Below, in pieces: positions 43,501 through 54,454 of a DNA stretch of 64,000 bases; the stretch's first letter is position 1, and every line of letters begins with the position of its first letter. Below the pieces are notes generated by a model. The model was given only the letters and a program-made list of their open reading frames with translations, had not been told where the DNA came from and did not search any database. Where the stretch lies: positions 744,001 through 808,000 of the forward strand of contig NW_027102662.1 in assembly GCF_036373705.1 (NCBI RefSeq). The letters run 5' to 3'. A program made the translations under genes and the position numbers. Source of the stretch: Amia ocellicauda. Its lineage: Eukaryota > Chordata > Actinopteri > Amiiformes > Amiidae.

Positions 43501-46500
43501 ATGTCCTGACTTGGTAAAAGAACTCACAAACTAAAGGATTACGAACAAGCTAGGGCCCCAAAAAGACCTTCCCGAGAGAACATCCCCGGCCCTGTTGTGA
43601 ACTCCTCTGATGTCCCAATGAACCTGGAACTATTACAAATGATAAATGATTCAAATAACCCCCAATTACCACCGATAGAATGTGAATTAACAGACTTACC
43701 GGTGAACCCCGACCTGTTACAGATGGTCAATGATCTAAATAACCACCTCCCACCGGTAGCGCTTATAGAGGTTCACCCCCTAGTTCACCCCGATTTGTTT
43801 GAAATGGTGAAGGCTTTGGAGGAGCTACCCCTACCAAATTCTGCCCCTATTATAAATTATTTGAGACAATTAGAACACAGGATGGCGGCAGAAGCAGCCA
43901 TCACTATAGAGGAGGGTCTTGACATTAACCGGTTGGATATCTTTGAAGGACTTTTACAGGCTTTAAATGAGCCTCCTCAAAAAGGGGGTTTTGTAGATGT
44001 CAGCAGTGGGGGTGTTCGGAATGTGGAGGGTTCTGAGACTGATAAGGCTGTGGAGGACATGCTCTGTGAGAATGTAGGGGGTGAAGGCTTTGTTCAAAAT
44101 GATGATGTGTCCAAGAGTACCAGTGATCCCGTGATTATAGATAGACCGGCCTATAACAATTTTGAAATGATTCAGCGTTTTAATTTTGCAGAACTTTTAA
44201 ATTGTGACAATTATGCAGAAATATTTGTCAACATACACGAGGCCTTGCAGAAAATGCTTGAACAGGTTGCTGAAAGGGTCAGACCTCGAGATGTTGTACA
44301 GTTAGAACTCAGAGGGGATGATTTGTTTAGCAACCTATCTGTAATGCTGAGTGGAGATAATTTAGATGTCTGGCTAAAATCGAAGCGTTATTGCAAAGTA
44401 ACGCAGCCATCTTAGCTGATGAAAGTCTGTCTCTGGTAATGAATGTGGTTCGTAACCCTGAGGGTGGGGCGCTTAGAAGACTGTCGAAATGCTTGAAGAA
44501 CGACATAATTAGGACCAAGCTCAGGCAATTAGTGGTGAGTTCCAGTGGGGACAATAAGCTCTGTTTTGCTTACAGTTTAATAAAACTACTCACCCCCGAC
44601 ATGCCTGAACCCCAAGCTCTGCAAGAGGCTTTAATGCTTCATCAGAGGGCCGGCTTAAACTCTCAACAGATGGTTGCCTTTTCAGACATCACCAAGTTTG
44701 AGGAGTTGTTGTCTTTAAAAATTGTTGTGTGGTACCGTTGTGAGGTAAAGGAAGTATTTGTGAAATTTCAGACACATCCTGAAACCCATACACAGACACT
44801 GTTTCTCTTCCTAAGTGATAGTCATTACTATGGAATAAAGAGTTTGACGGCTTTTTTGGGTTGTTCGTATGTTTGTCATTGGTGTTATAAGGCCTTCAAT
44901 GATAAGCTTAAGCACCGCTGTGACGGTTACTGTAACGTCTGTTTCAATCCGCAATGTCGTAAGGGTTTGGCCCCTACCATCCGATGTAAAGATTGCTTAA
45001 GGATTTGTCTCTCAGCGTTCTGTTTTTCCGAGCATAAGGTACAGAGGGCGCTGCTGAGGGGGTTAAAAAATTGAGTTATTGTGATCAAACTAAATATTGC
45101 CCGCAGTGTTGCCTCCAGTACCGTTTTCATGAGATAAAACCACACAAATGTCTGGAGCCGAGATGCAGGATCTGTAATGCTGATTTAACCCCGGGGTCCG
45201 AACACCAGTGCTTTATTCAGCCGGTTAAAAAGGAGCCGCCGCACAACCGGTATGTCTTTTTTGCTTTTGAATGCCGGCAAGAAAACGGGGTCCACGTTGC
45301 TAATTATATACACTGTATTGACATGTTGGATCGTGAGTGGTGAGCTAGCGGTGAGAGTTGTGTCAGGGATTTCTTTACGCGGTATCGCGGTCCAAAATAC
45401 CTCAATTACACATTTATTGCCCACAATGCTAAGGGTTATGATTCTTACATTTTGATGAAGTATCTGGTGGAAAATGGGGTGACCCCAAAAATAATAGCTC
45501 AGGGTAACAAGATCATGTGTTTCACCGACGAAGCTTTCAACTAACGTTACATAGACTCGTTAAATTTCCTCCCCATGAAATTGAGCGCTTTGCCTAAGGC
45601 TCTGGGTTTTGAGGCTCAGAAGAAAGGTTGGTTCTGCCATTTTTTTAATACTCTGGACACTCAAAATTATCGAGGGTCCTACCTGCCCGCCTCTTATTAT
45701 GGGGTTGATACTATGATGTCTCATGAGAGGGAGGAATTCTTTAAATGGTACAATACGGTTAAGGGAGGTGTTTTTGATTACCGAGAAGAGATGGCCGCTT
45801 ATTGTAAAAATGATGTGGTGATCCTTAAAGAAGCCTGTGTGCGTTTCCGCGCCGAGGTTATCAACACATCGGGTCTCGACCCTTTGCAAAGTGTGACCAT
45901 AGCGTCTCTCTGCATGAAAATGTATCGGTCCAATTTCTTGCAGAAAATCACTATAGCGGTCACCACTTCTGACAACTATCGTGCTAGACAAAATAACTTT
46001 TCGACTGTCTCCATACAGTGGCTGGAATACCTGAGTGCCCGGGATAACATCTTCATCAGACATGCTTTAAATCAAGGGGAAGTAAAAATGGGGCCTTACT
46101 ACTTAGACGGTTTTAGCGACGTGTCCGGGCGGCGTACCGCTTATGAGTTTGCAGGTTGTATTTACCATGGCTGTCCTCAGTGCTTCGACCCAAACACCTT
46201 TAACCCTGTAACACAAAAACTCTGCGGTGATATGTACTATGATTTCCAGGAACGAATTGAAACTTTAAAAAACACCTATGGTTTGAACGTGCTGGTGATT
46301 TGGGAACACGAGTGGACGACCCTGAAGCAACAGGATGCGGGGGTACAACGGTTTATGGAAACCTTGGACTTTCCTGAACGTCTAGAGCCCCGGGATGCGT
46401 TATTTGGGGGTCGTACCAATGCCCTCTGTTTACATTATGAGGTAAAGGAGGGTGAGAGAGTAGATTACTATGATTTCACCAGTCTGTACCCTTATGTCAA

Positions 46501-47728
46501 CAAGACCAAAATGTACCCGATGGGGCGTCCAACCATTGTTTATCGTGACTTTCTCGAAATCGGACATTACTTTGGTTTGATCAAAGTCACCATGTACCCT
46601 CCTCGCGAGCTGTTCTTACCCGTGTTGCCTTACAGGTGTTCGGGAAAATTGATGTTCCCTCTGTGTAGAACGTGTGTGGAAACTGAAAATCAAACTACCT
46701 CTTGTCTGCACAGTGATGAAGAGAGAGCGCTGACGGGTGTCTGGTGTAGCATTGAGCTTGACAAGGCGGTGGAGAAAGGTTACAGAGTCGGTAAGGTGTA
46801 TGAGGTTTGGCATTTTTCTGAAAAACCTGATACTCTTTTTGCTGATTACATTATGACCCATCTGAAAGGGAAACAGGAGGCATCGGGCTATCCCTCATGG
46901 TGTGTTGACTCCGCGGCCAAAGAGCAATACGTTCAGCAATATTTTGAAAAGGAAGGGATCCGTCTAGAGCCGGGGAACATAACTGTAAACCCCGCCAAGA
47001 GACAAATGTCCAAACTGATTTTAAACAGTCTGTGGGGTAAGTTTGGGGAAAGAAATTACCGTCTAAACACAACCTTGATTAAAACCCCTAAACAGTTTAT
47101 AGAATTTATGTTTTCCAAACAACATGCAGTATCACACTTTCAATTCTTAAATGACCACGTGGCACAGGTCCAGTGGAGGGCCCCTAAAGATTTCCCCACC
47201 AAACAGGGGAACGTTAATGTTTTCATAGCGGTTTTTACCACGGCTTTCGCCCGGCTTGAACTGTACAACTTAATGGATCAGTTGCAGGAACGCACGCTCT
47301 ATCAAGATACTGACTCTGTAATCTTTGTCACCAGGCCAGGGGATTGGGTCCCTCCCCTCGGGGACTACCTTGGGGAGTTAACGAGTGAACTAGATCCTCA
47401 GGACCACATAGTGGAGTTTGTTTCAGGGGGTCCTAAGACTTACGCATACAGAACGGCTGCGGGTAAGACCTGTATGAAAGTTAAGGGTTTCACTCTGAAC
47501 CACTGTAACATCAAGCTCATTAACATCAAGTCTCTGACGACCCTGGTAGAAAGTTTTTTAACCGAGAAAGACGCGCCTCCTCGTGAGATTATTACAGCCG
47601 GAAATCAGATCTATCGCAATAAAAAGGGGTACACGTTGTAAAATAGATCACTAAACAAACGGTTCAGGGTGGTGTACAATAAAAGAGTGTTGAAGACTGA
47701 TTATACCACTCTGCCTTATGGATATAAG
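43501..47728 (+). pseudogene. polB: Protein-primed DNA polymerase B, copy C (broken)
   Basis: This enzyme would copy the element from its ends using a protein primer. An acidic amino-terminal part (to 44415) has three repeats of a PDLLQMVNDLNN-like motif. A Cys/His cluster follows at about 44870-45210. Exonuclease motifs are FAFE (45260), IAHNAKGYDS (45414) and YCKND (45799). Polymerase motifs are DFTSLYP (46472), LILNSLWGKFG (about 47015) and YQDTDSV (about 47300), where other copies have H for Q. Breaks: TGA at codon 3 after the first ATG (43507) and a frame change in 44361-44415, both also in A, B and D; a one-base loss near 45048; TGA at 45341; TAA at 45542; TAA at 47639. The 688-codon stretch 45575-47641 is open. 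The end overlaps the ATPase start by 11 bases, as in copy A. Confidence 0.9.
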
Positions 47729-48386
47729 CGGTGGTTTTGATAACAGACTTCAACACCCTTTCTCCTGTATTATAGCCGGTCCCTCCAATTCGGGGAAGAG
47801 CTATCTTATAAAGAACATCATAGAAGATGTGGACGCAACCGTGTCCCAAGCTCTTGACAACATAGTGTGGTACTCTTGCTGGCAACCTCTCTACGATGAT
47901 TTGGCTTCGAAAAAAAATAATCTGAAATTTGTGCAAGGTCTCCCCGCCTCGTTGTGTGACGATGACTTGTTCCCGCCCGGTCAAACTAATCTAGTGATCC
48001 TTGATGACCTGATGGAGCAGGCCGGTGACAACAGTGAAGTGGAAAAAGCTTACACAAAGTACACTCATCATAGGAATTTAAGTATTATTTATTTAGTTCA
48101 AAATCTATTTTTTCAAGGTAAAAAAAGCCGCACTATTAATTTAAATGCCAATTATATAATTCTTTTTAAAAACCCCAGAGATAAACTACAGGTCACCGTC
48201 GTGGCTCGTCAAATGTAACCTAACCAGACCAAGTTCTTTTTGGAGGCATTTGAGGATGCCACCAAAAAACCCTACGGGTACTTGATTGCGGACTTAAAAG
48301 CACAAACCCCAGAAGACTTTCGCCTCAGAACAGGTTTGTGCCCGCCCGATTGGCCGGCAGTGTATGTGCTAAAGAAAAGGAAATAA
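47718..48386 (+). pseudogene. Packaging ATPase, copy C (one nonsense codon)
   Basis: GPSNSGKS P-loop and Walker B are present. There is a 3-base in-frame deletion (one residue) near 47870, and TAA at 48216-48218 removes the last quarter. The frame continues open to the natural stop at 48384-48386. Confidence 0.88.
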
Positions 48387-48392
48387 ATAAGA

Positions 48393-48728
48393 ATGTCTGT
48401 TCGGATTAAAAGAAATCTGCCGCTTTTGCAAATGTTATTTGAGGGGAGCCCGCGCCATAGGAAAGCTGTGCTGGCAGGGGCCCCCTCGGATTTGATCGAG
48501 ACCCTGTGTGAAATAGCTTTTAACATCTTACGCGGTAATATACCCCTAACCCCTTCTCAACATTCTAAACTCAAAAAACAAAAAGCGGTTATCAAGATCA
48601 TCGCTAATAAGAAGTATTCTATTAAAAGAAAAAGAAAGAAGATTAATCAAACCGGGGGTTTTATAGGACCGCTGTTGAGCATAGCCGTGCCTTTCCTAAC
48701 CAGTCTTCTAGCTTCCAGAGTGGGTTAA
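48393..48728 (+). CDS. Small basic protein with hydrophobic tail, copy C
   Basis: 111 codons, intact, nearly identical to the copy B protein (proline in place of threonine near residue 54). It keeps the Lys-rich middle and the GGFIGPLL tail. Two open copies in otherwise damaged elements are unsurprising for such a short frame. Confidence 0.75.
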   Translation: MSVRIKRNLPLLQMLFEGSPRHRKAVLAGAPSDLIETLCEIAFNILRGNIPLTPSQHSKLKKQKAVIKIIANKKYSIKRKRKKINQTGGFIGPLLSIAVPFLTSLLASRVG

Positions 48729-48730
48729 TA

Positions 48731-49472
48731 ATGGAATATGCTCAGAAAATGTTTTTGATCCCTCAGGAGCAGCTTGAGAAACTGAGAAAAAATGTTGTCG
48801 GGCCAGAGCCCATTAGACAAACGGCCGAAAACAACCTGAACTCTGAAATGAAAGCTATACAGGCCAGGGCTGATTTAAATCAGTATTCCAAAGCCCAGTT
48901 GTATACCAACACTTTACAGCGCTACCTCCGTCTGGTTAGACAGGGTGAAAAAGATCAAAACATTTTAACTTTAACCATGGCCTCTCAAGAAAATGGTTCT
49001 GGGGCTGATGCGGGAGGTACGGTTGATAAAGATGTTGCGGTGACCGAACCTGTTGAGAGTTCAGAGGGAGATGTTGTAACGGATGTTTTGAGAAACATGC
49101 CGGCCAGAAGCAAAAGACATGCAGAATATATCCTGCACAAAATGGTTCAGAAACCGCGGGTAACGGCTTGGAATGAACAGGGTGAATTTGTTTTTAAAGG
49201 ACAACTGATCAAAGGTTCACACGTTTGATTTGTTGAAGAGTGTCACTAGCACTAATAAGGTACCCGATAGTCGCCGACCTGTAGGCTGGAATGCTTTCCT
49301 ACAGGCGATGGCCTGTCTGAACATGCCCCAATCCACAGTTCCTAACCAGGAAACGCTACAAAAAATCCGTCTGTGTAAAGAGGTGGAGCCTGATCTGACT
49401 CCGATATCTCATTACTCTGACCGTGCTGAGCGACCATCCTCAGGATCTATCCATCGTTGGGAAGCTAATTAA
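48731..49472 (+). pseudogene. Helical late protein, copy C (2-base deletion)
   Basis: Open from 48731 to about 49226, then a two-base loss in the codons around 49223 shifts the frame. The remainder (49230-49472) is open in the other frame. There are no other lesions. Confidence 0.75.
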
Positions 49473-49652
49473 TCTCATGTTTTTATTTGTCTCCCCTGTA
49501 AATAATGACCCGACAAACAATTTTTTATTTTATTTTTTTTATTTTCAAATGTTGTACATTTATTTATAACATAACCCCTGCTTTGTATAAGAATTGTATT
49601 GAAAAAAAACAATAACTAATGATTCAAAGGCTGTTTTCATTATTTTTTCACC

Positions 49653-50224
49653 TTAACACGCATGACATCTTTTAAAATCCTCACAAGAACACCCCATCTG
49701 TATACATGGCTGGCTAGGGTCGTAAGTCATTGTGTTATAAGGGGGGGTCCACAGTGTACTGACAAACTCTGCCACTTTTTTATCATTTTGGCCTAAATCC
49801 TCACTGTACAAGGCCATAATATCGGGGTATGACCTTCCTTTAGATCTATGATATAAGAAAAACACACAGTGTTGACCACAAGTGAAGGTCTGAAGACTTT
49901 GTACTTGACGACCGCTGTAAATGGTTTCTTGACAGTTGTTGAGCAGAAAGTTATTGATCTTCCGAGGGAAATGTCTGAAATCCGGGGGGTTTGCATAGGA
50001 ATCAAAAAATTCACCACGGTGGTCCTCCCTTAGATAAATAGCCAGCCAATGTTCTCCGGGCATGTTTTTAGGGTGTGTGTTGATTATGTACATTGCAGGT
50101 AAATTCTTGATCTTAAATTTAGGCAGCTGATCGCAGGCGTTGACCCTTTAAACAGTTTCCGTGAGCCGGCCAGGGCATTCATGATGTGGTTGAGCTCTCT
50201 GGTGTTCATTTTAATAATAATCAT
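49653..50224 (-). pseudogene. Adenain-like protease, copy C (frameshift near start)
   Basis: The ATG at 50224 is present, but a one-base loss and nearby substitutions around 50138-50150 shift the frame. From 50093 to 49653 the sequence is open and includes all catalytic motifs and the Cys-rich tail. Confidence 0.87.
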
Positions 50225-51518
50225 ACAGAACGTTTCTTCTCTGATTCACCTCAATAATGTTGTCAAACACAGCATACACGACCATATTTACAGTGCGTGG
50301 TAGAGGCTGCTTGAAACGCATCTCCAAACGCATATTGCCCGTCTTCATCAGTGAAAAATGTTGTCCACACTCTTCGTCAGGGGTCAGGTTGAAACCGTAC
50401 AGGGTGTAACCGCTGCAGTATTCCCGGCGATCGATCAGCAGAGTTTGATCCTTGAGATGGCGACCCGTAGCCAGTACTAGACTGTAATATTCACGAACCG
50501 CATTGCCGTTTTCAAAGTCAGGTTGAAAAGGTCTGGATGGAACCTGCACACCATCGACGTACAACGCTATAAATTCCGCATTATAATCTTTAAAGTTAAA
50601 GGGGTTCTTGTTGTAAACCCCGGTAAATGCATCATTAACCACGAGGCCTATAATAACCTGTTTTGGGAGCTGTCCTAGAAACAGATTTTCCTGGTTCATC
50701 ACCCGTGTCCCTGAGGGGATACTGTGGACTTTCATATAGACTCTTTCGATCGGGTACTCGGCGTTTGCCGTCATTAACGCCTGCGCGTGTCCTAGTTTAA
50801 CCGCCGGGGAGACGGACACTTTTTTCACAAACAGCGAGGCCGATAATATGGTCAGTTTATATTTTTCAGTATCAGGGGTCATCAGACAAAAAGCACTTTT
50901 ACTACGGATCATTTTAATTTTAATGTCTACCCCGTTGAGCATGAGTTTTTCTTGGAAAAATATGTCTGCATGGATATGCCCCATTAGCTCAAAGGTCCTC
51001 CCTTCTGTTGAAGAGGCCGTTCTTTTTTGCAAACCCTTATTGAGTCCCTCTGGATCCTTGTCGTCCATAGCTTCCGGGATGTCTTTGAAGAAAAGGCCGG
51101 GGCTGTACTGTTTGCTTAGGGTCTCCTTACTATAATTAAGTTTACACTCCATCATGGCTCTATAGGGGTAAGTATTGCTGCTTTGACTAATGAGCCGATC
51201 TCCCAGGGTCACATCCACCTGTGAAAACATGGTGGCCACCGGGTAATTGATGACCCCAGCGTTGGTCGTCTTCTCGATTGCATCGCCATCCTAATCAGTC
51301 ACTTTTCAGTTCATTAAAATAAATGTGTTATTCAAATCAATATAATCCTCGCCATTGCCAGCTATAAAAAACTCCAGAGGGGCCGTGTCTGAAATTGCAG
51401 AAAGAGGGGGAATCTCTACATATATGATCTTATCTATACTCGTTTGAGTGTATGGAACTGTAAACAGATCCAGTTCTGATTTGACGCATTCTTCCGATAG
51501 ACTGTGGACAAAAGACAT
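50211..51518 (-). pseudogene. Major capsid protein, copy C
   Basis: It is full length, about 435 codons. A TGA at 51306-51308 and the TAG shared with B and B' just downstream interrupt it after about 70 residues. From 51239 to 50211, 342 codons are open without indels, giving the clearest view of the second jelly roll. Confidence 0.9.
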
Positions 51519-51520
51519 GT

Positions 51521-52008
51521 TTAAAAGATGTATCCTGAGGCTCTATTTTTCTTTCTTTGAGACTTTCTTTTTGCAGGTTTTTTCTTGTGCTGCTTCCTTC
51601 TCCGAGTGTTTCCACAATATGTTGGAGAATGAGAGATTCTTCGTTTTTTGTTAGCCACAGATCATCGTCGCCCTGGTGGACACATGCTGTTTCTTCTTTT
51701 ACCCCCCCTCCTCGCCATTACCATGAGACCCGAACCCTCCTGATGCTCATGGCTAGCTGCTCGGTACATAACATTGGTGAACACGTCACTAACAATATTT
51801 TTAGCCGCTGATTTCAAGTGGGGTCTGGCTATAGCAAAGCCTCTCTTAAGCAGGGGTACGGCCATTCTAAAGAGACCACGAAAGAGTCCTCCTAGACCGG
51901 CGCCATACATTGTGGGGGCTCCTACAAAACCGGGCAAGCCGTTCCATCTTGCATCTTGTAATAATCCACATAGGCGCTAGGATCTACATAACCCCTCGAG
52001 GTAGCCAT
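51521..52008 (-). pseudogene. Basic core-like minor virion protein, copy C
   Basis: It has the shared frame change near 51945 and the TGA at 51662-51664 in common with copy A. The tail sequence downstream is otherwise conserved. Confidence 0.73.
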
Positions 52009-52009
52009 T

Positions 52010-52853
52010 TTAATAATGTACACACTGTTTCAGGGGTCGAAAATGTAGTTTGACATTAACTTTACCGAAGCGGAAGGGTACGTTGATATTCTGATCCGAT
52101 TTTACTTCGATCGTGATGTTGTCAAAGTGGGTCTTTGAGACTGGTACGTAGTGTGGCTTGTCATAAGTAATTGTGACCATGTCATTGCTTTTACCTTTAA
52201 TAAGTACATTTCTCAAAAGGGGGACATAACTATCCCCAACCCTCTGGTGGGTTATGATATCCGTATACACATAAAGAGTGTTAAAGCCGCCACACCACTT
52301 CTGAGAACCTGCTCTCTGTGTCAGAATAGAACCCTAATATACGCCCCAGTTGGCCGCTGGTTAGAATGCTAATACCTGGTAACACCTTGTACACTCTGTT
52401 TTTAATAGGGTTGTAGTATAGCTTGATGTTGGGGGTGCCTTCTGAGAACTGTTTATGCATCTCATCTAATATTTTATCCACATTGTCATAATAACCTCCT
52501 TGTATCGTGAATGTCCATTGACTCTTTTTAACATCATCAAAAATGGCGAAGGTGGCATCCTTTTCTTGTAAAACAGCCCAAGTGTAAGGATACTGTATTT
52601 CCGCCAACCCCACTTCCCACAACCCCCTTAGATCTATAGATTTTCCAAATTGTACCGTGTAACTGGATATTTCATTTTTAGGGTATATATCGAGAGAGGC
52701 GTTACTGGGTAGAGTCACGTAGAAGCCTCCTGATTCCATCTTGAGTATCGAAAGTAATGCCCCCAACACACCCGCGGGCTTGTTGTTATAAGGATTGAAT
52801 ATCGCAAACCTGTTGTTCCGGGACCCAACTATTGAACTTTTCAGGCCATCCAA
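52010..52853 (-). pseudogene. Minor capsid (penton-like) protein, copy C
   Basis: The first part (52853-52281) has a 3-base in-frame loss near 52380 and ends at a new stop at 52281, slightly before the shared break. The second part (52270-52010) is open. Confidence 0.85.
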
Positions 52854-53895
52854 GCCATTTCACCAACACATATTTTTTCCGGTTCTGGGTTTTTTCAGCT
52901 AATATCTTTTCAACTCTGTATACACTGTCTTTACCCACAATAATTTTTTGTAACTCGGCTTCGTAAAACGTTCCTTCTATATCCTCCCCGTCATAGTCTT
53001 TTAACCGGTACACGGGGGGGTCTCTAGCCAACTGTTCGGTAACTGTAAAATATTCGTCATAAAATGTTTGTTCATAACCTTTGGCAAAAGTACTCCTTAG
53101 CTTTGAAACGCGAACCACATCACCGATGTTGAACTTATAAGTAGTTTTTCCCTTCTTAATAAATGGTCCGTATAATTTTGTATAGACCTGAAAAGAATTA
53201 CTTTGATCAACATCTATAGACTTCATTTTAATACTGGTGTGATACCCTTGGTTGTAAGCATCAATAAAATCCTGAACTTTATCAAAATACTTGAACGTGT
53301 TGACCGCTGTAAAATATCTCCACATTTTGGTCTTTATGGTGCGGTTAAACCTCTCCACTACCGATGCTTTAAGCTCATTTCCGGTGGTGAAATGATGTAT
53401 TTTGTGTCTCTTCAGTAGATTCTGAAATTCTCTGTTGAGAAACTCTTTTCCTTAATCAGTCTGCAGTTTTTTAGGACATCGACCCTGGGACAATATATCC
53501 TCAAAGGCCCTTGTCACCGCCCAACCTGTTTTATTATGTAGAATTCGAGCCCAGGCATATTTTGATTACACATCGATACACATCAACATCAATTTGTGAC
53601 CATTGTTATGTTTTGATAAATTTGACATATCGACTAGATCCATTTGCCATTGTGAGTCTATGTCAGTTGCATATACGCGGTTTCTTTTAAACTTAATCCT
53701 GAGAGGTTTATGAAAGGTATAGGCGTCTTGTTCCCGTAACCATTCTGAAACAACCACAACATTAACCTTCACTCCGGCCTCAGCGAGTCCTCTTTGAAAA
53801 CCCTTCTTACCCGCCAAACCCCCAATCTTGGCTGGGTTGTAGTATAGTTCCTGCATTTGGGGAGCTTGCCGAGTCATTCTGTCAAATAACCACAC
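52786..53895 (-). pseudogene. Integrase with chromodomain, copy C (two nonsense codons)
   Basis: TAA codons at 53568-53566 and 53454-53452 match the two in copy A. The segments 53895-53566 and 53358-52786 are open. The chromodomain is intact. Confidence 0.9.
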
Positions 53896-53933
53896 AGACC
53901 CACACTATGCGCAAAGTTTTTATACAAGGTTTT

Positions 53934-54442
53934 TTATTCAACTTCAGGAGAGCAGATACCCCTTTTTAGACATTTGAGAAAAGTATAACATACACAACAA
54001 TTTTTTCTACGGTCCAGACAAAAAGAAATCAGATGATTGGTTACTTGATCTATATCAACAAATATACCTGTTTCTTTATCTTGTAGGCACACACCTCAGT
54101 TACATATGTAAATAAAACAACAATATGACCTATTTTAAAAGTAAACAGAGGTGTATTAAACATGCTCAGTAAAAGGTCATACAGATGTTGATGAAATGGC
54201 CTAATATCATTCTTGGCCCCCTTGAGCGCTTCATCCCAGTGTTCGTACCCCCCGGTCTTTGTTACAGCAGCCATTCACTTTTCCAGGTTTGAAAGTTGAT
54301 CCTCATCGATGGTTAAATCTGTAGAGAAAAGGCTCGCGTTGGCTACTTTTCTGTCAAGCACATGGTGTAATAGCGCTCTCAGGTTAGCTGCAGAGTGTTG
54401 ATGACAGAACCAGTTGCAGAAGCAGTCCAGAACATTCCCCAT
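53934..54442 (-). pseudogene. Candidate Bcl-2-like protein, copy C (broken)
   Basis: The start is the ATG at 54442. The predicted protein is helical and has, near residue 105, FKIGHIVVLFTYVTEVC, which resembles the BH1 helix of Bcl-2 proteins. Adintoviruses are reported to encode Bcl-2 homologues, which block host cell death, so the position and size (under 170 codons) fit. Breaks: TGA at about 54274, and a frame change in a GT run near 54093 common to all copies; downstream another frame is open to 53934. An AATAAA for this strand lies at 53938-53933, at the end of this frame. The assignment is a hypothesis. Confidence 0.45.
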
Positions 54443-54454
54443 GTTCAAAGTCCC

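Noticed and set aside
44361-44415. Classic -1 slippery heptamer to explain the polymerase frame change
   Set aside because: I checked the overlap in the zero frame and found no X XXY YYZ pattern, so I do not claim programmed frameshifting.
45560-46063. 167-codon minus-strand frame opposite the polymerase, also at 18979-19482
   Set aside because: It is the antisense of a conserved coding region; similarity between copies only reflects the polymerase. Residue composition and position give no independent support.
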